In this document: in pieces, positions 7,033-15,149 of the stretch
Layout: each line of letters starts with the position of its first letter
Numbering within the stretch: position 1 is the stretch's first letter
Source of the DNA: RUG11237 sp050874665
Lineage (GTDB): Bacteria > Bacillota > Clostridia > Lachnospirales > Lachnospiraceae
Direction of reading: 5' to 3'
Assembly (NCBI GenBank): GCA_050874665.1
Contig: JBNMLC010000009.1
Coordinates: forward strand, 41,924-105,923
DNA length: 64,000 nucleotides
Notes under the pieces: model-generated
The model's database searches: none
The model's input: only the letters and a program-made list of their open reading frames with translations
Told to the model about the DNA's origin: nothing
Translations under genes and position numbers: made by a program

Positions 7033-8340
7033 ATGAGTAAAAAAACAAGAGCAGAAAGAAATTTAAAATTTGAAACTTTACAGTTACACGTTGGACAGGA
7101 ACAACCGGATCCAGTGACAGATTCAAGAGCAGTACCAATTTATCAGACATCATCTTATGTGTTTAAAAACAGTGATCATGCAGCAGCAAGATTTGGATTG
7201 ACAGATGCAGGTAATATATATGGAAGACTTACCAATCCTACAGAAGACGTATTTGAAAAGAGAATTGCAGCCTTAGAAGGCGGTGTGGCAGCTTTGGCAG
7301 TAGCTTCTGGCGCAGCGGCAATTTCTTACACAATTCAGAACCTTGCACAAAACGGTGACCATATTGTAGCGGCAAAAAATATTTATGGAGGCACATTTAA
7401 CTTATTGCTTCATACACTTCCACAGTATGGGATTCAAACAACCTTCGTAGATATTTTCAATGAAGAAGAAGTAAAAGCAGCGATTCAGGATAATACAAAG
7501 GCAATCTTTATCGAAACTCTGGGAAATCCAAATTCTGACGTTGTCGATATTGAAAGCATTGCAAAAATTGCACATGCACATAAGATTCCGTTGGTAGTTG
7601 ACTCTACATTTGCCACACCTTATTTAGTAAGACCGATTGAGTACGGTGCAGACATTGTTGTTCATTCTGCAACAAAATTTATCGGAGGTCATGGAACTAC
7701 AATTGGTGGAGTAATTGTTGACAGTGGTAAATTTGACTGGGAAGCATCCGGTAAATTCGCATCACTTACAGAGCCGAATCCAAGTTATCATGGAATCAGT
7801 TTTACCAAAGCAGTCGGAGCGGCAGCATTTGTTACTAAGATTCGTGCAATTTTACTTCGTGATACAGGTGCTACACTTTCACCATTCCACGCCTTTATCT
7901 TCCTGCAGGGATTAGAAACATTGTCCTTACGTGTAGAACGCCATGTAGAAAACGCCCTGAAAGTGGTTCAGTACTTAAATAACCATCCACAGGTGGAAAA
8001 AGTAAATCATCCTTCGGTATCAGATGATAAAAAACAACAGGAGCTTTATAAAAAGTATTTCCCAAATGGAGGTGGCTCTATCTTTACATTTGAAATCAAG
8101 GGTGATGCACAGAAAGCAAAAGATTTTATTGATAACTTAGAGTTGTTCTCATTACTTGCCAATGTTGCGGATGTAAAATCCTTAGTTATCCATCCGGCGA
8201 CTACAACACACAGCCAGTGCACAGAAGAAGAACTGGCAGAGCAGGGAATTAAGCCAAACACAATTCGTCTTTCTATTGGAACAGAAAATATTGATGATAT
8301 TATTGAGGATTTAGAAGAGGCATTTAAGGCAGTACAGTAA
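7033..8340 (+). CDS. metY: O-acetylhomoserine sulfhydrylase / aminocarboxypropyltransferase
   Basis: A 435-residue Cys/Met-metabolism PLP enzyme; the length and opening LKFETLQLHVGQEQPDP are typical of MetY. The PLP lysine is in HSATKFIGGHGTTIGG (about residue 217), with the tyrosine motif NIYGRLTNPT and the C-terminal arginine motif IRLSIGTE. It condenses O-acetylhomoserine with sulfide to give homocysteine. I chose ATG 7033 over ATG 7027 because GGAG then lies nine bases upstream. Monocistronic or followed by the hydrolase 51 bases later. Control probably comes from the dyads just upstream. Confidence 0.93.
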   Translation: MSKKTRAERNLKFETLQLHVGQEQPDPVTDSRAVPIYQTSSYVFKNSDHAAARFGLTDAGNIYGRLTNPTEDVFEKRIAALEGGVAALAVASGAAAISYTIQNLAQNGDHIVAAKNIYGGTFNLLLHTLPQYGIQTTFVDIFNEEEVKAAIQDNTKAIFIETLGNPNSDVVDIESIAKIAHAHKIPLVVDSTFATPYLVRPIEYGADIVVHSATKFIGGHGTTIGGVIVDSGKFDWEASGKFASLTEPNPSYHGISFTKAVGAAAFVTKIRAILLRDTGATLSPFHAFIFLQGLETLSLRVERHVENALKVVQYLNNHPQVEKVNHPSVSDDKKQQELYKKYFPNGGGSIFTFEIKGDAQKAKDFIDNLELFSLLANVADVKSLVIHPATTTHSQCTEEELAEQGIKPNTIRLSIGTENIDDIIEDLEEAFKAVQ

Positions 8341-8391
8341 TCTGTATTGCCGCCCCATTGCAAACAATAGATAATTAAGGAAGTGAAGAAA

Positions 8392-9249
8392 ATGAAGTTA
8401 AATACCGCAAACCTATTTAAAGATTTTGAGTATAAAAGTCCACAAGATATGCCTTATACCAAGCCGTTAGACATTTTGTGCCATGATGCACATTTGTTTG
8501 GATATATTCTGGTACCAAGCAGAGATTATGAAGCACCCCATCCGTTGGCAATTATGTTCCATGGATTTCCGGGGTATACAACGAATAACGATTTAGAGCA
8601 TGCCTTGCGCAGAATGGGTTGTGTGGTAATTCATATGAATCATAGAGGAGCCTGGGGAAGCGAAGGCTGCTATTCCTTTACCGGTCTGATTGAAGATGCC
8701 AATGAAATTGTAAATTGGGCAAGACAGGAAGAAGTTCTTGAAGAATACGGTATCGACAAGAATAATATTTTTTTGGTGGGGCATAGTATGGGAGGAATGA
8801 CCGCGATTAATTCCTTACGAAGAATCGAGGGCATAAAAGGTGCAGTTGCGATAGCACCCTATGACTTGGCTTATTGCTTTAACAGTAAGACGGAAGAAAC
8901 ACTGTTAGAAATGATTGAACAGGAAGGAAAGTGCCTTCGTCAGGAAAATTCCGCAACCATATTTAAAAATGCGGCTTTATTTTATCGCGATTTGTCTTTG
9001 GAACATGCATACGAAAGCATCAAAGATAAAAATATTTTGTTCGTGGGAGCAGAATTTGATGTGGTCGCTCCACCAAAAGAAATGATTTCTCCTTTATGGG
9101 ATAAATTAAACAGCCATAAATCAGACGCAGTGCAGGAGTATATATCTTTAAAGACAGACCACAGTCTGTGCGGTCAGAGAATCACGCTGGCAGAAACTGT
9201 GGGAGGCTGGATTGAAAAACTGGTCACTGCAGAAGAAAAGCCATTGTAA
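8392..9249 (+). CDS. alpha/beta-hydrolase, substrate unknown
   Basis: A 285-residue protein with the alpha/beta-hydrolase core: oxyanion region MFHGFPGYT, the nucleophile elbow GHSMGG (serine near residue 129), the acid-strand NILFVGAEFDVVAPP and a late histidine in LKTDHSL. It lacks a signal peptide, so it acts in the cytoplasm. The start is ATG 8392 with AAGGAAG eight bases before; an in-frame GTG at 8383 overlaps that site. It follows metY by 51 bases without a terminator and may be co-transcribed. A role in acyl-homoserine or peptide hydrolysis is possible but cannot be shown. Confidence 0.85.
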   Translation: MKLNTANLFKDFEYKSPQDMPYTKPLDILCHDAHLFGYILVPSRDYEAPHPLAIMFHGFPGYTTNNDLEHALRRMGCVVIHMNHRGAWGSEGCYSFTGLIEDANEIVNWARQEEVLEEYGIDKNNIFLVGHSMGGMTAINSLRRIEGIKGAVAIAPYDLAYCFNSKTEETLLEMIEQEGKCLRQENSATIFKNAALFYRDLSLEHAYESIKDKNILFVGAEFDVVAPPKEMISPLWDKLNSHKSDAVQEYISLKTDHSLCGQRITLAETVGGWIEKLVTAEEKPL

Positions 9250-9336
9250 TATTGACGTTTCCTAAGGGAAAAAAATATAAAAAATTATCCTAATAGTAGA
9301 AATTTTGTTCTTTTGGAAAAAAATATTAAAAAACTC

Positions 9337-9430
9337 TTGAAAAAATTCGTAAAGTTGTGTATTTTGTATTATGTACGTTGTTAGCGGACGAATGCTTGCC
9401 CGCGGTATACAGACAGAACGTAAAATTCAG
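9337..9430 (+). promoter_or_regulatory. lysC promoter and structured leader
   Basis: TTGAAA (9337-9342) and TATTTT (9360-9365) are 17 bases apart. The short leader can fold: TACGTT (9374) with AACGTA (9417-9422) and GCGG (9384) with CCGC (9400). It is far too short and lacks the conserved core of a lysine riboswitch, so I do not call one. Confidence 0.5.
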
Positions 9431-9442
9431 GAGGAAAGATGA

Positions 9443-10762
9443 ATGATTAAAGTAGTTAAGTTTGGTGGCAGTTCACTTGCCAGTGCAGAACAGTTTAAAA
9501 AGGTAGGAGATATTATTCATGCAGACGAAAGCAGAAAATATGTAGTACCTTCTGCACCGGGAAAAAGACATTCTAACGATACAAAAGTTACGGATATGTT
9601 ATATGCCTGTTATAATGCAGTGGCAGAGGGTAAAAAGTACAAAGAACTGTTAGACCGTATTAAAGATAGATATAATGAAATTATTAATGGATTAGGATTA
9701 AAGCTTTCCTTAGAAGAAGAATTTAAACTCATTGAAAAGAAATTCTTAGAGGGTGCCGGAACGGATTATGCTGCATCGCGTGGAGAATACTTAAACGGTA
9801 TTATCATGGCGAATTACTTAGGCTACGAATTTATTGATTCAGCAGAGGTGATTTTCTTTAACGAAGCTGGTGAGTTCCTTGCAGAAAAGACAAATGTTGT
9901 CCTGGCAAAAAGATTAAAAGGTATAGAACGTGCCGTTATCCCGGGATTTTATGGCTCAAAAGAAAACGGAGAAGTAAAAACATTCTCCAGAGGTGGCTCA
10001 GACATTACAGGTTCAATTGTTTCCAAAGCAGTAAAAGCTGATCTTTATGAAAATTGGACAGATGTATCCGGTTTCCTTGTGGCTGACCCGAGAATCATTG
10101 ATAATCCTGAAGTTATTACAACCATTACTTATAAAGAATTACGAGAACTTTCTTATATGGGAGCTACCGTATTACACGAAGATGCTATTTTCCCGGTACG
10201 TAAGGAAGGAATTCCAATCAATATCCGTAACACAAATGCACCGGAAGATGAAGGTACGATGATTGTAGAAAGCACTTGTCGTCAGCCAAAATTTACCATC
10301 ACAGGTATTGCAGGTAAAAAGGGCTTTGTGGCAGTTAATATCGAAAAAGATATGATGAACTCAGAGATTGGTTTTGGAAGAAAAGTATTAGAAGCATTTG
10401 AAAAAAATAATATTTCCTTCGAACATGTTCCATCTGGAATCGATACAATGACAGTATTTGTTCATCAGCCGGAATTTGAGGGAAAAGAACAGGCAGTTTT
10501 ATCAGAAATTCATCGTGTGGCAAGTCCGGATTCGATTGAATTAGAATCAGATCTTGCACTGATTGCAGTAGTGGGACGTGGCATGAAGTCTACGCGAGGA
10601 ACCGCAGGAAGAATTTTTGCAGCATTAGCACACGCAAATGTAAATGTAAAAATGATTGATCAGGGTTCTAGTGAGCTTAACATTATTATCGGTGTAAGCA
10701 ATAATGATTTTGATACTGCAATCAAAGCAATTTATGATATTTTTGTAACGGTTCAGTTATAA
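9443..10762 (+). CDS. lysC: aspartate kinase
   Basis: A 439-residue monofunctional aspartokinase. It starts with the kinase motif KFGGSSLA, and the nucleotide-binding region ENWTDVSGFLVADPRI and FSRGGSDITGS are clear. The C-terminal third carries two ACT-type regulatory segments (SEIGFGRKVLEAFEKNNIS and VGRGMKSTRGTAGRIF), so feedback inhibition by lysine or threonine is expected. The usual VVSAM loop is replaced by VVPSAPGKRHSNDTK, the form seen in a clostridial aspartokinase subgroup. It phosphorylates aspartate at the head of the lysine, threonine and methionine pathways. AGGAGG precedes ATG 9443, and a terminator follows. Confidence 0.93.
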   Translation: MIKVVKFGGSSLASAEQFKKVGDIIHADESRKYVVPSAPGKRHSNDTKVTDMLYACYNAVAEGKKYKELLDRIKDRYNEIINGLGLKLSLEEEFKLIEKKFLEGAGTDYAASRGEYLNGIIMANYLGYEFIDSAEVIFFNEAGEFLAEKTNVVLAKRLKGIERAVIPGFYGSKENGEVKTFSRGGSDITGSIVSKAVKADLYENWTDVSGFLVADPRIIDNPEVITTITYKELRELSYMGATVLHEDAIFPVRKEGIPINIRNTNAPEDEGTMIVESTCRQPKFTITGIAGKKGFVAVNIEKDMMNSEIGFGRKVLEAFEKNNISFEHVPSGIDTMTVFVHQPEFEGKEQAVLSEIHRVASPDSIELESDLALIAVVGRGMKSTRGTAGRIFAALAHANVNVKMIDQGSSELNIIIGVSNNDFDTAIKAIYDIFVTVQL

Positions 10763-10782
10763 AATATAAGCAAAAAATATCT

Positions 10783-10823
10783 AAGGCCATAACATCCGAT
10801 AAACGCAGATGCTATGGCCTTTT
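10783..10823 (+). terminator. Intrinsic terminator after lysC
   Basis: AAGGCCATAACATCCG pairs with CAGATGCTATGGCCTT (a few mismatches) over a short loop and is followed by TTTTC. It lies 20 bases after the lysC stop. Confidence 0.8.
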
Positions 10824-10852
10824 CATAAAGAATAAAGAAAGGAAAAGATTGA

Positions 10853-12211
10853 ATGGTAGAATTTGGAGAATGGAATGGAATTGTAGAGAGATTGGCACAT
10901 TCATGTGAAGTGAATTGTCGGATAGAACAGGAATTATACGATAGATACGATGTAAAGAGAGGTTTGAGAGATAAATCAGGAACAGGAGTGCTTGCAGGGC
11001 TTACAAAGGTTTCACATATACAGTCCTTTGAAGAAAAAGATGGAAAGAAAGTTCCGTGTGAAGGAAAGTTATTATATCGGGGATATAATATTGTAGACCT
11101 TGTAAAAGGAGATATTTTAGATAAAAGATTTGGGTTTGAAGAAATCGCATATTTGATTTTGTTTGGAGAACTTCCCAATACAGAACAATTAGAAACCTTT
11201 AAGCATTTACTGGCAAAGAGCAGAACACTACCTACGAACTTTGTGAGAGATGTGATTATGAAAGCTCCAAGCAAGGATATGATGAATTCTATCTCAAAAA
11301 GTGTATTGACACTGGCATCCTATGATGAGAATGTATCAGATTTGTCGATTTCTAATGTGTTAGGGCAATGCCTTATGTTAATTAGCGTATTTCCGATGCT
11401 GGCGGTGTATGGATATCATGCATACAATCATTATGAAAAAGATGAAAGTTTTTATATTCACAGACCGGACGAAAATCTTTCTATGGCAGAAAACTTTTTA
11501 CGTTTATTAAGACCAGATATGAAATATACAGCTCTAGAGGCAAGGGTTTTGGATATTGCCTTTGTACTTCATATGGAGCATGGCGGTGGAAATAATTCAA
11601 CATTTACAACGCATGTGGTTTCTTCTTCCGGTACAGATACTTACTCTGCAATTGCGGCTGCACTTTCTTCTTTGAAAGGACCAAAACATGGTGGTGCCAA
11701 TATTAAAGTGGTAGAAATGATGAATGATTTAAAGAAGAACGTAAAAGACTTAAAAGACGATGAACAGATTTCGGATTATTTAAGAAAACTTTTGAACAAA
11801 GAAGCTTTTGATAAAAAAGGCCTGATTTATGGAATGGGACACGCAGTATATTCTATTTCAGACCCGAGAGCTACCATCTTTAAAGGATTTGTGGAACAGC
11901 TATCTGACGAAAAAGGTAGAAAAGATGAGTTTGAATTGTATTCTAAAATAGAACGTCTTGCACCAAAGATTATCGGAGAAGAACGTTCCATTTATAAAGG
12001 CGTGAGTGCAAATGTTGATTTTTACAGTGGCTTTGTATACAGTATGTTGGATATTCCGCTGGAATTATATACACCGATGTTTGCGATTGCAAGAATTGTA
12101 GGCTGGAGTGCTCATAGAATCGAAGAATTAGTGAATGTAGATAAAATTATTCGTCCTGCGTATAAGAGTATCACAGAAGAAAGAGAATATCGTCCAATGG
12201 ATGAACGTTAA
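10853..12211 (+). CDS. gltA: citrate synthase
   Basis: A 452-residue citrate synthase. The oxaloacetate-binding and catalytic histidine motifs are clear: LHMEHGGGNNSTFTTHV (about residue 240), GPKHGGAN (about 280) and GMGHAVYSISDPRA (about 327). It condenses acetyl-CoA with oxaloacetate in the cytoplasm. In an anaerobe this usually serves the oxidative branch from oxaloacetate to 2-oxoglutarate for glutamate synthesis. The N-terminal 45 residues before the core are longer than in many homologues. AAAGGA precedes ATG 10853. No aconitase or isocitrate dehydrogenase gene is adjacent, and terminators flank it on both sides, so it is transcribed alone. Confidence 0.93.
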   Translation: MVEFGEWNGIVERLAHSCEVNCRIEQELYDRYDVKRGLRDKSGTGVLAGLTKVSHIQSFEEKDGKKVPCEGKLLYRGYNIVDLVKGDILDKRFGFEEIAYLILFGELPNTEQLETFKHLLAKSRTLPTNFVRDVIMKAPSKDMMNSISKSVLTLASYDENVSDLSISNVLGQCLMLISVFPMLAVYGYHAYNHYEKDESFYIHRPDENLSMAENFLRLLRPDMKYTALEARVLDIAFVLHMEHGGGNNSTFTTHVVSSSGTDTYSAIAAALSSLKGPKHGGANIKVVEMMNDLKKNVKDLKDDEQISDYLRKLLNKEAFDKKGLIYGMGHAVYSISDPRATIFKGFVEQLSDEKGRKDEFELYSKIERLAPKIIGEERSIYKGVSANVDFYSGFVYSMLDIPLELYTPMFAIARIVGWSAHRIEELVNVDKIIRPAYKSITEEREYRPMDER

Positions 12212-12217
12212 AGAAGA

Positions 12218-12245
12218 GCTGTCTCATTTTGAGGCAGTTTTTTTA
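12218..12245 (+). terminator. Intrinsic terminator after gltA
   Basis: CTGTCTCA and TGAGGCAG form an 8-bp stem (one G-U) with a TTT loop, followed by eight or more T. It begins seven bases after the gltA stop. Confidence 0.88.
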
Positions 12246-12375
12246 CATTACCTAGTTATTCTGGATAATGGAAAAAGGACAAATGTCGAAAAATGTAAAA
12301 TGAAATTAATTGACTATTTCAGGGAAAAAATGCATACTTAAGCAGTGGATAAAAACAAATAAGGTGGTGCTATGC

Positions 12376-14556
12376 GTGAAAAATAAGTTGATTACAAAGG
12401 AACGGAAGGGAATGTTCTTCTTGACAATAGGGTGCGTTCTGATCACGATTGTTCTTTTGTATGAAATTGTACTGCAGGCGAATGAAAGCATGAGAGAAGA
12501 GACTACAAAGCATATTGTAGAGATAGCAGAGCAGGTAAGACTGCATATTGATTTGCGAACCAGGGTCAGTTGGGATATGATTCAAAACGTGGAAGAAATG
12601 TTGCAAATCACAGAAAACGTATCGGATAAAAGTGTGGATGGATATCTTCAATACGAGAAAAACATGTGGAAATTTGAGAACATATTTCTTATGTCAAATG
12701 AATTTACATATTATAATGAAAAAGGCGAATTTAAGGACTTTAAGGTAAAGGAAGAATTATATGCCAGAATGCAGCGTGGTGAATATATTAACACTATGGC
12801 GGTAAAACATGAGGGTCAGAATGTTATTTACTATATGCGTACAATACAGCCGGTCAACTATAAGGATATTACCGTTTCTTCCGTGGGGCTTTCTTTCTCA
12901 ATGGAAGAGTTATTGCGAGAAATGAATATGAAAATCTTAGAAGAAGAGGGAAATGCATATTTAATTGATATGCAGGGAGAGAGCGTCTTATATACGAATG
13001 ACAAAGTTTTCCGACAGGGAGAAGATGTGCTGGAGGCGTTAAAACAGATTGTTGGTGAAAAAGAAGAAAGTCTGGAATATCTAGAAACAATGATTTCGCA
13101 ACGTGAAAAGGGAGCAGCCTATCTTACTACGAATCAGGGAAAGGCATATGCCATTACGATACCAATGGAGGAGAGCAACTGGATTTTGCTGACACTTGTT
13201 CCAGAAAAGAGTATTAATGCAAGAGCGAATGATTTTATGATAAAAATAATGCTTTGTGCACTTATGATTATCGGTATTGTGGTAACAATATGCATTGGTA
13301 TATGTAAATTATATGGAAAAAAGATAGAGCAGAGACAAGGCGTGGAAACGTTAAAATACCTAGAACAGGCCTTAGAAGCAGCGCAACATTCGGAAAAGGC
13401 AAAAAGCCGGTTTTTATTAAGTATGTCTCATGATATCAGAACTCCGATGAATGGAATTATGGGAATGAGTATGTTAGCGAAAGCGAATATACAAAAACGG
13501 GAAAAGGTAGAAGACTGCCTGAATAAGATTGATGCGTTGGCGAATCATTTAGTGCAGTTGATTAATGATATATTAGATATTTCCCAGATGGAGAATGAAA
13601 AGTTCCATTTGAATAATAAGAAATTCTGTCTGATGCATATTATAAATGAAGTGATAGAGCTGACAAAAATTCAGACAGAAGAGAAAAAACAACAATTTAA
13701 GGTTGAGATTGAGGAAAGACTGAATATAGAAGTCTGGGCAGATAGTGTCGGACTCAAGAAAATATTGCTCAATGTATTGTCGAATGCGGTGAAATATACA
13801 AAAGAAGGAGGAAATATTCTTTTCCGTGCATATAGTGTGAAGTCCAGTGAAAAATTTACAACCGTAATGTTTGTAATACAGGATAATGGAAAGGGAATGG
13901 AGAAAGCATATATTAACAAAATTTTTGATGCCTTCACCAGAGAAGAAAAGGAAGATATAAAAACCATTGAGGGAAATGGACTTGGAATGGCCATTACAAA
14001 GCGATTAGTAGAAGCAATGAATGGTGTTATTTATGTGGAAAGTGAAGTTGGTGTCGGAAGTCGTTTTACTATTGAATTGCCTTTTAAAATTGAACAGCCG
14101 GAAGAAGTTGCATGTATACAGGAAGAAAAGTCCGATTTTTCCTACCAGTATAAAAAGATTCTTTTAGTGGAGGATAATGCGTTAAATGCAGAAATCATGA
14201 AGGAAATTCTCAGCATGGCAGGCGCTGCGGTGGAAATTGCATCAAATGGAAAAGCAGCGGTAGATATGTTTGCAAAAAGCTCTGAAAATTATTATGATTA
14301 TATATTAATGGATATTCAGATGCCTGTGATGGATGGATACACTGCGGCACAAAAGATTCGTGCCTTAAGTCGTAATGATGCAAACAAAATTATTATTCTT
14401 GCCATGACGGCACATGTTTTTGCTGAGGATATAGAAAAGGCAAAAGCAGCGGGAATGAATGGGCATGTATCAAAACCAATAGATATGAAAAGTTTGTCAA
14501 AAAAATTAGAAGAATTGGAACATTTAAAATCAAATTCTAAAATTCATCTAAAATGA
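12376..14556 (+). CDS. hybrid sensor histidine kinase with receiver domain (orphan)
   Basis: About 726 residues, taking GTG 12376 as start because AAGGTGG lies eight bases before it; the frame is open to a TTG at 12310. Membrane segments near residues 14-34 and 283-306 enclose a roughly 245-residue extracytoplasmic sensor domain that I cannot name. Then come HisKA with the phospho-accepting histidine in SMSHDIRTPMNG, HATPase with NVLSNAVKYT, DNGKGM and GNGLGMAIT, and a C-terminal receiver with ILLVEDN and the phospho-aspartate in ILMDIQMPVMDGY. It would autophosphorylate and pass phosphate to its own receiver. No output regulator or phosphotransfer protein is nearby, so partner and signal are unknown. 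Confidence 0.9.
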   Translation: MKNKLITKERKGMFFLTIGCVLITIVLLYEIVLQANESMREETTKHIVEIAEQVRLHIDLRTRVSWDMIQNVEEMLQITENVSDKSVDGYLQYEKNMWKFENIFLMSNEFTYYNEKGEFKDFKVKEELYARMQRGEYINTMAVKHEGQNVIYYMRTIQPVNYKDITVSSVGLSFSMEELLREMNMKILEEEGNAYLIDMQGESVLYTNDKVFRQGEDVLEALKQIVGEKEESLEYLETMISQREKGAAYLTTNQGKAYAITIPMEESNWILLTLVPEKSINARANDFMIKIMLCALMIIGIVVTICIGICKLYGKKIEQRQGVETLKYLEQALEAAQHSEKAKSRFLLSMSHDIRTPMNGIMGMSMLAKANIQKREKVEDCLNKIDALANHLVQLINDILDISQMENEKFHLNNKKFCLMHIINEVIELTKIQTEEKKQQFKVEIEERLNIEVWADSVGLKKILLNVLSNAVKYTKEGGNILFRAYSVKSSEKFTTVMFVIQDNGKGMEKAYINKIFDAFTREEKEDIKTIEGNGLGMAITKRLVEAMNGVIYVESEVGVGSRFTIELPFKIEQPEEVACIQEEKSDFSYQYKKILLVEDNALNAEIMKEILSMAGAAVEIASNGKAAVDMFAKSSENYYDYILMDIQMPVMDGYTAAQKIRALSRNDANKIIILAMTAHVFAEDIEKAKAAGMNGHVSKPIDMKSLSKKLEELEHLKSNSKIHLK

Positions 14557-14578
14557 AAATAAAAAAAATCAAATACTA

Positions 14579-14639
14579 TTGACAGAGAAAAAAAATCAAT
14601 TATAATACTTGATGTACTCAATTGTTGAGCATGTCAAGT
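14579..14639 (+). promoter_or_regulatory. marR-ABC operon promoter with 33-bp palindromic operator
   Basis: TTGACA (14579-14584) and TATAAT (14601-14606) are 16 bases apart. Starting at once after the -10 box, ACTTGATGTACTCAA (14607) pairs with TTGAGCATGTCAAGT (ends 14639) around TTG, an almost perfect palindrome covering the transcription start. This is the expected place for a MarR-family repressor; the first gene is a marR, so autorepression relieved by a ligand is the simplest model. Confidence 0.85.
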
Positions 14640-14693
14640 ATTTTTGCTGTAGAAAAAATGTTATGTGATGATAGACAGTCTGGAGGTGAAACA

Positions 14694-15149
14694 ATGTGCC
14701 CGAAAGAAAATAAGTGTATGGAAACAATGAATAAAATAAGATTGCTTGGAAAAAAGGGAATGAGATCCGATTCACTGGCGGTGGCGGAATTTTTTGTATT
14801 GTTGGAAATTGAACGAATTTCACAGGAAAGAGAAGAATGCGGAATTACAAGTAGTGAATTAGCACAAAGAATGGAACAGACGGTATCTTCTGTATCTAAA
14901 ATGATTAAGAATTTAGAACAAAAAAAATATGTGACGAGAAATCCTTCCCCAAAAGACCGCAGAGTATGTTATATTTCTGTGACAGAAGAAGGGAAACAGG
15001 AGTTAGAAAAGGTAAGAGAGCGACAGGAAAAAATATTACAATATACCAACAAAAAAATGGGCGAAAAAGATATGGCAGAATTTGAACGCCTCTTAAAAAA
15101 ATGGTATGCAATTTTAAAAAAGGGAATGGAGGAAATATGGAATGATTAA
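14694..15149 (+). CDS. MarR-family transcriptional regulator
   Basis: A 151-residue winged-helix MarR protein. The recognition helix region is SSELAQRMEQTVSSVSKMI, and the wing is YVTRNPSPKDRRVCYISVT, the usual DxR motif of the family. The start is ATG 14694 with GGAGGTG seven bases before; the frame extends upstream to a TTG inside the operator, which is not plausible. It overlaps the first exporter gene by eight bases. It most likely represses its own operon through the palindrome at 14607-14639 and releases on binding a small molecule that the exporter removes. The ligand is unknown. Confidence 0.92.
   Translation: MCPKENKCMETMNKIRLLGKKGMRSDSLAVAEFFVLLEIERISQEREECGITSSELAQRMEQTVSSVSKMIKNLEQKKYVTRNPSPKDRRVCYISVTEEGKQELEKVRERQEKILQYTNKKMGEKDMAEFERLLKKWYAILKKGMEEIWND

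Noticed and set aside
9250..9442. Lysine riboswitch ahead of lysC
   Set aside because: The transcribed leader is only about 70 bases and lacks the five-helix core; only two short stems are visible.
12310..12375. TTG 12310 as start of the histidine kinase
   Set aside because: No ribosome site precedes it, whereas AAGGTGG stands eight bases before GTG 12376, and the protein then starts with a normal short basic segment before the first membrane helix.
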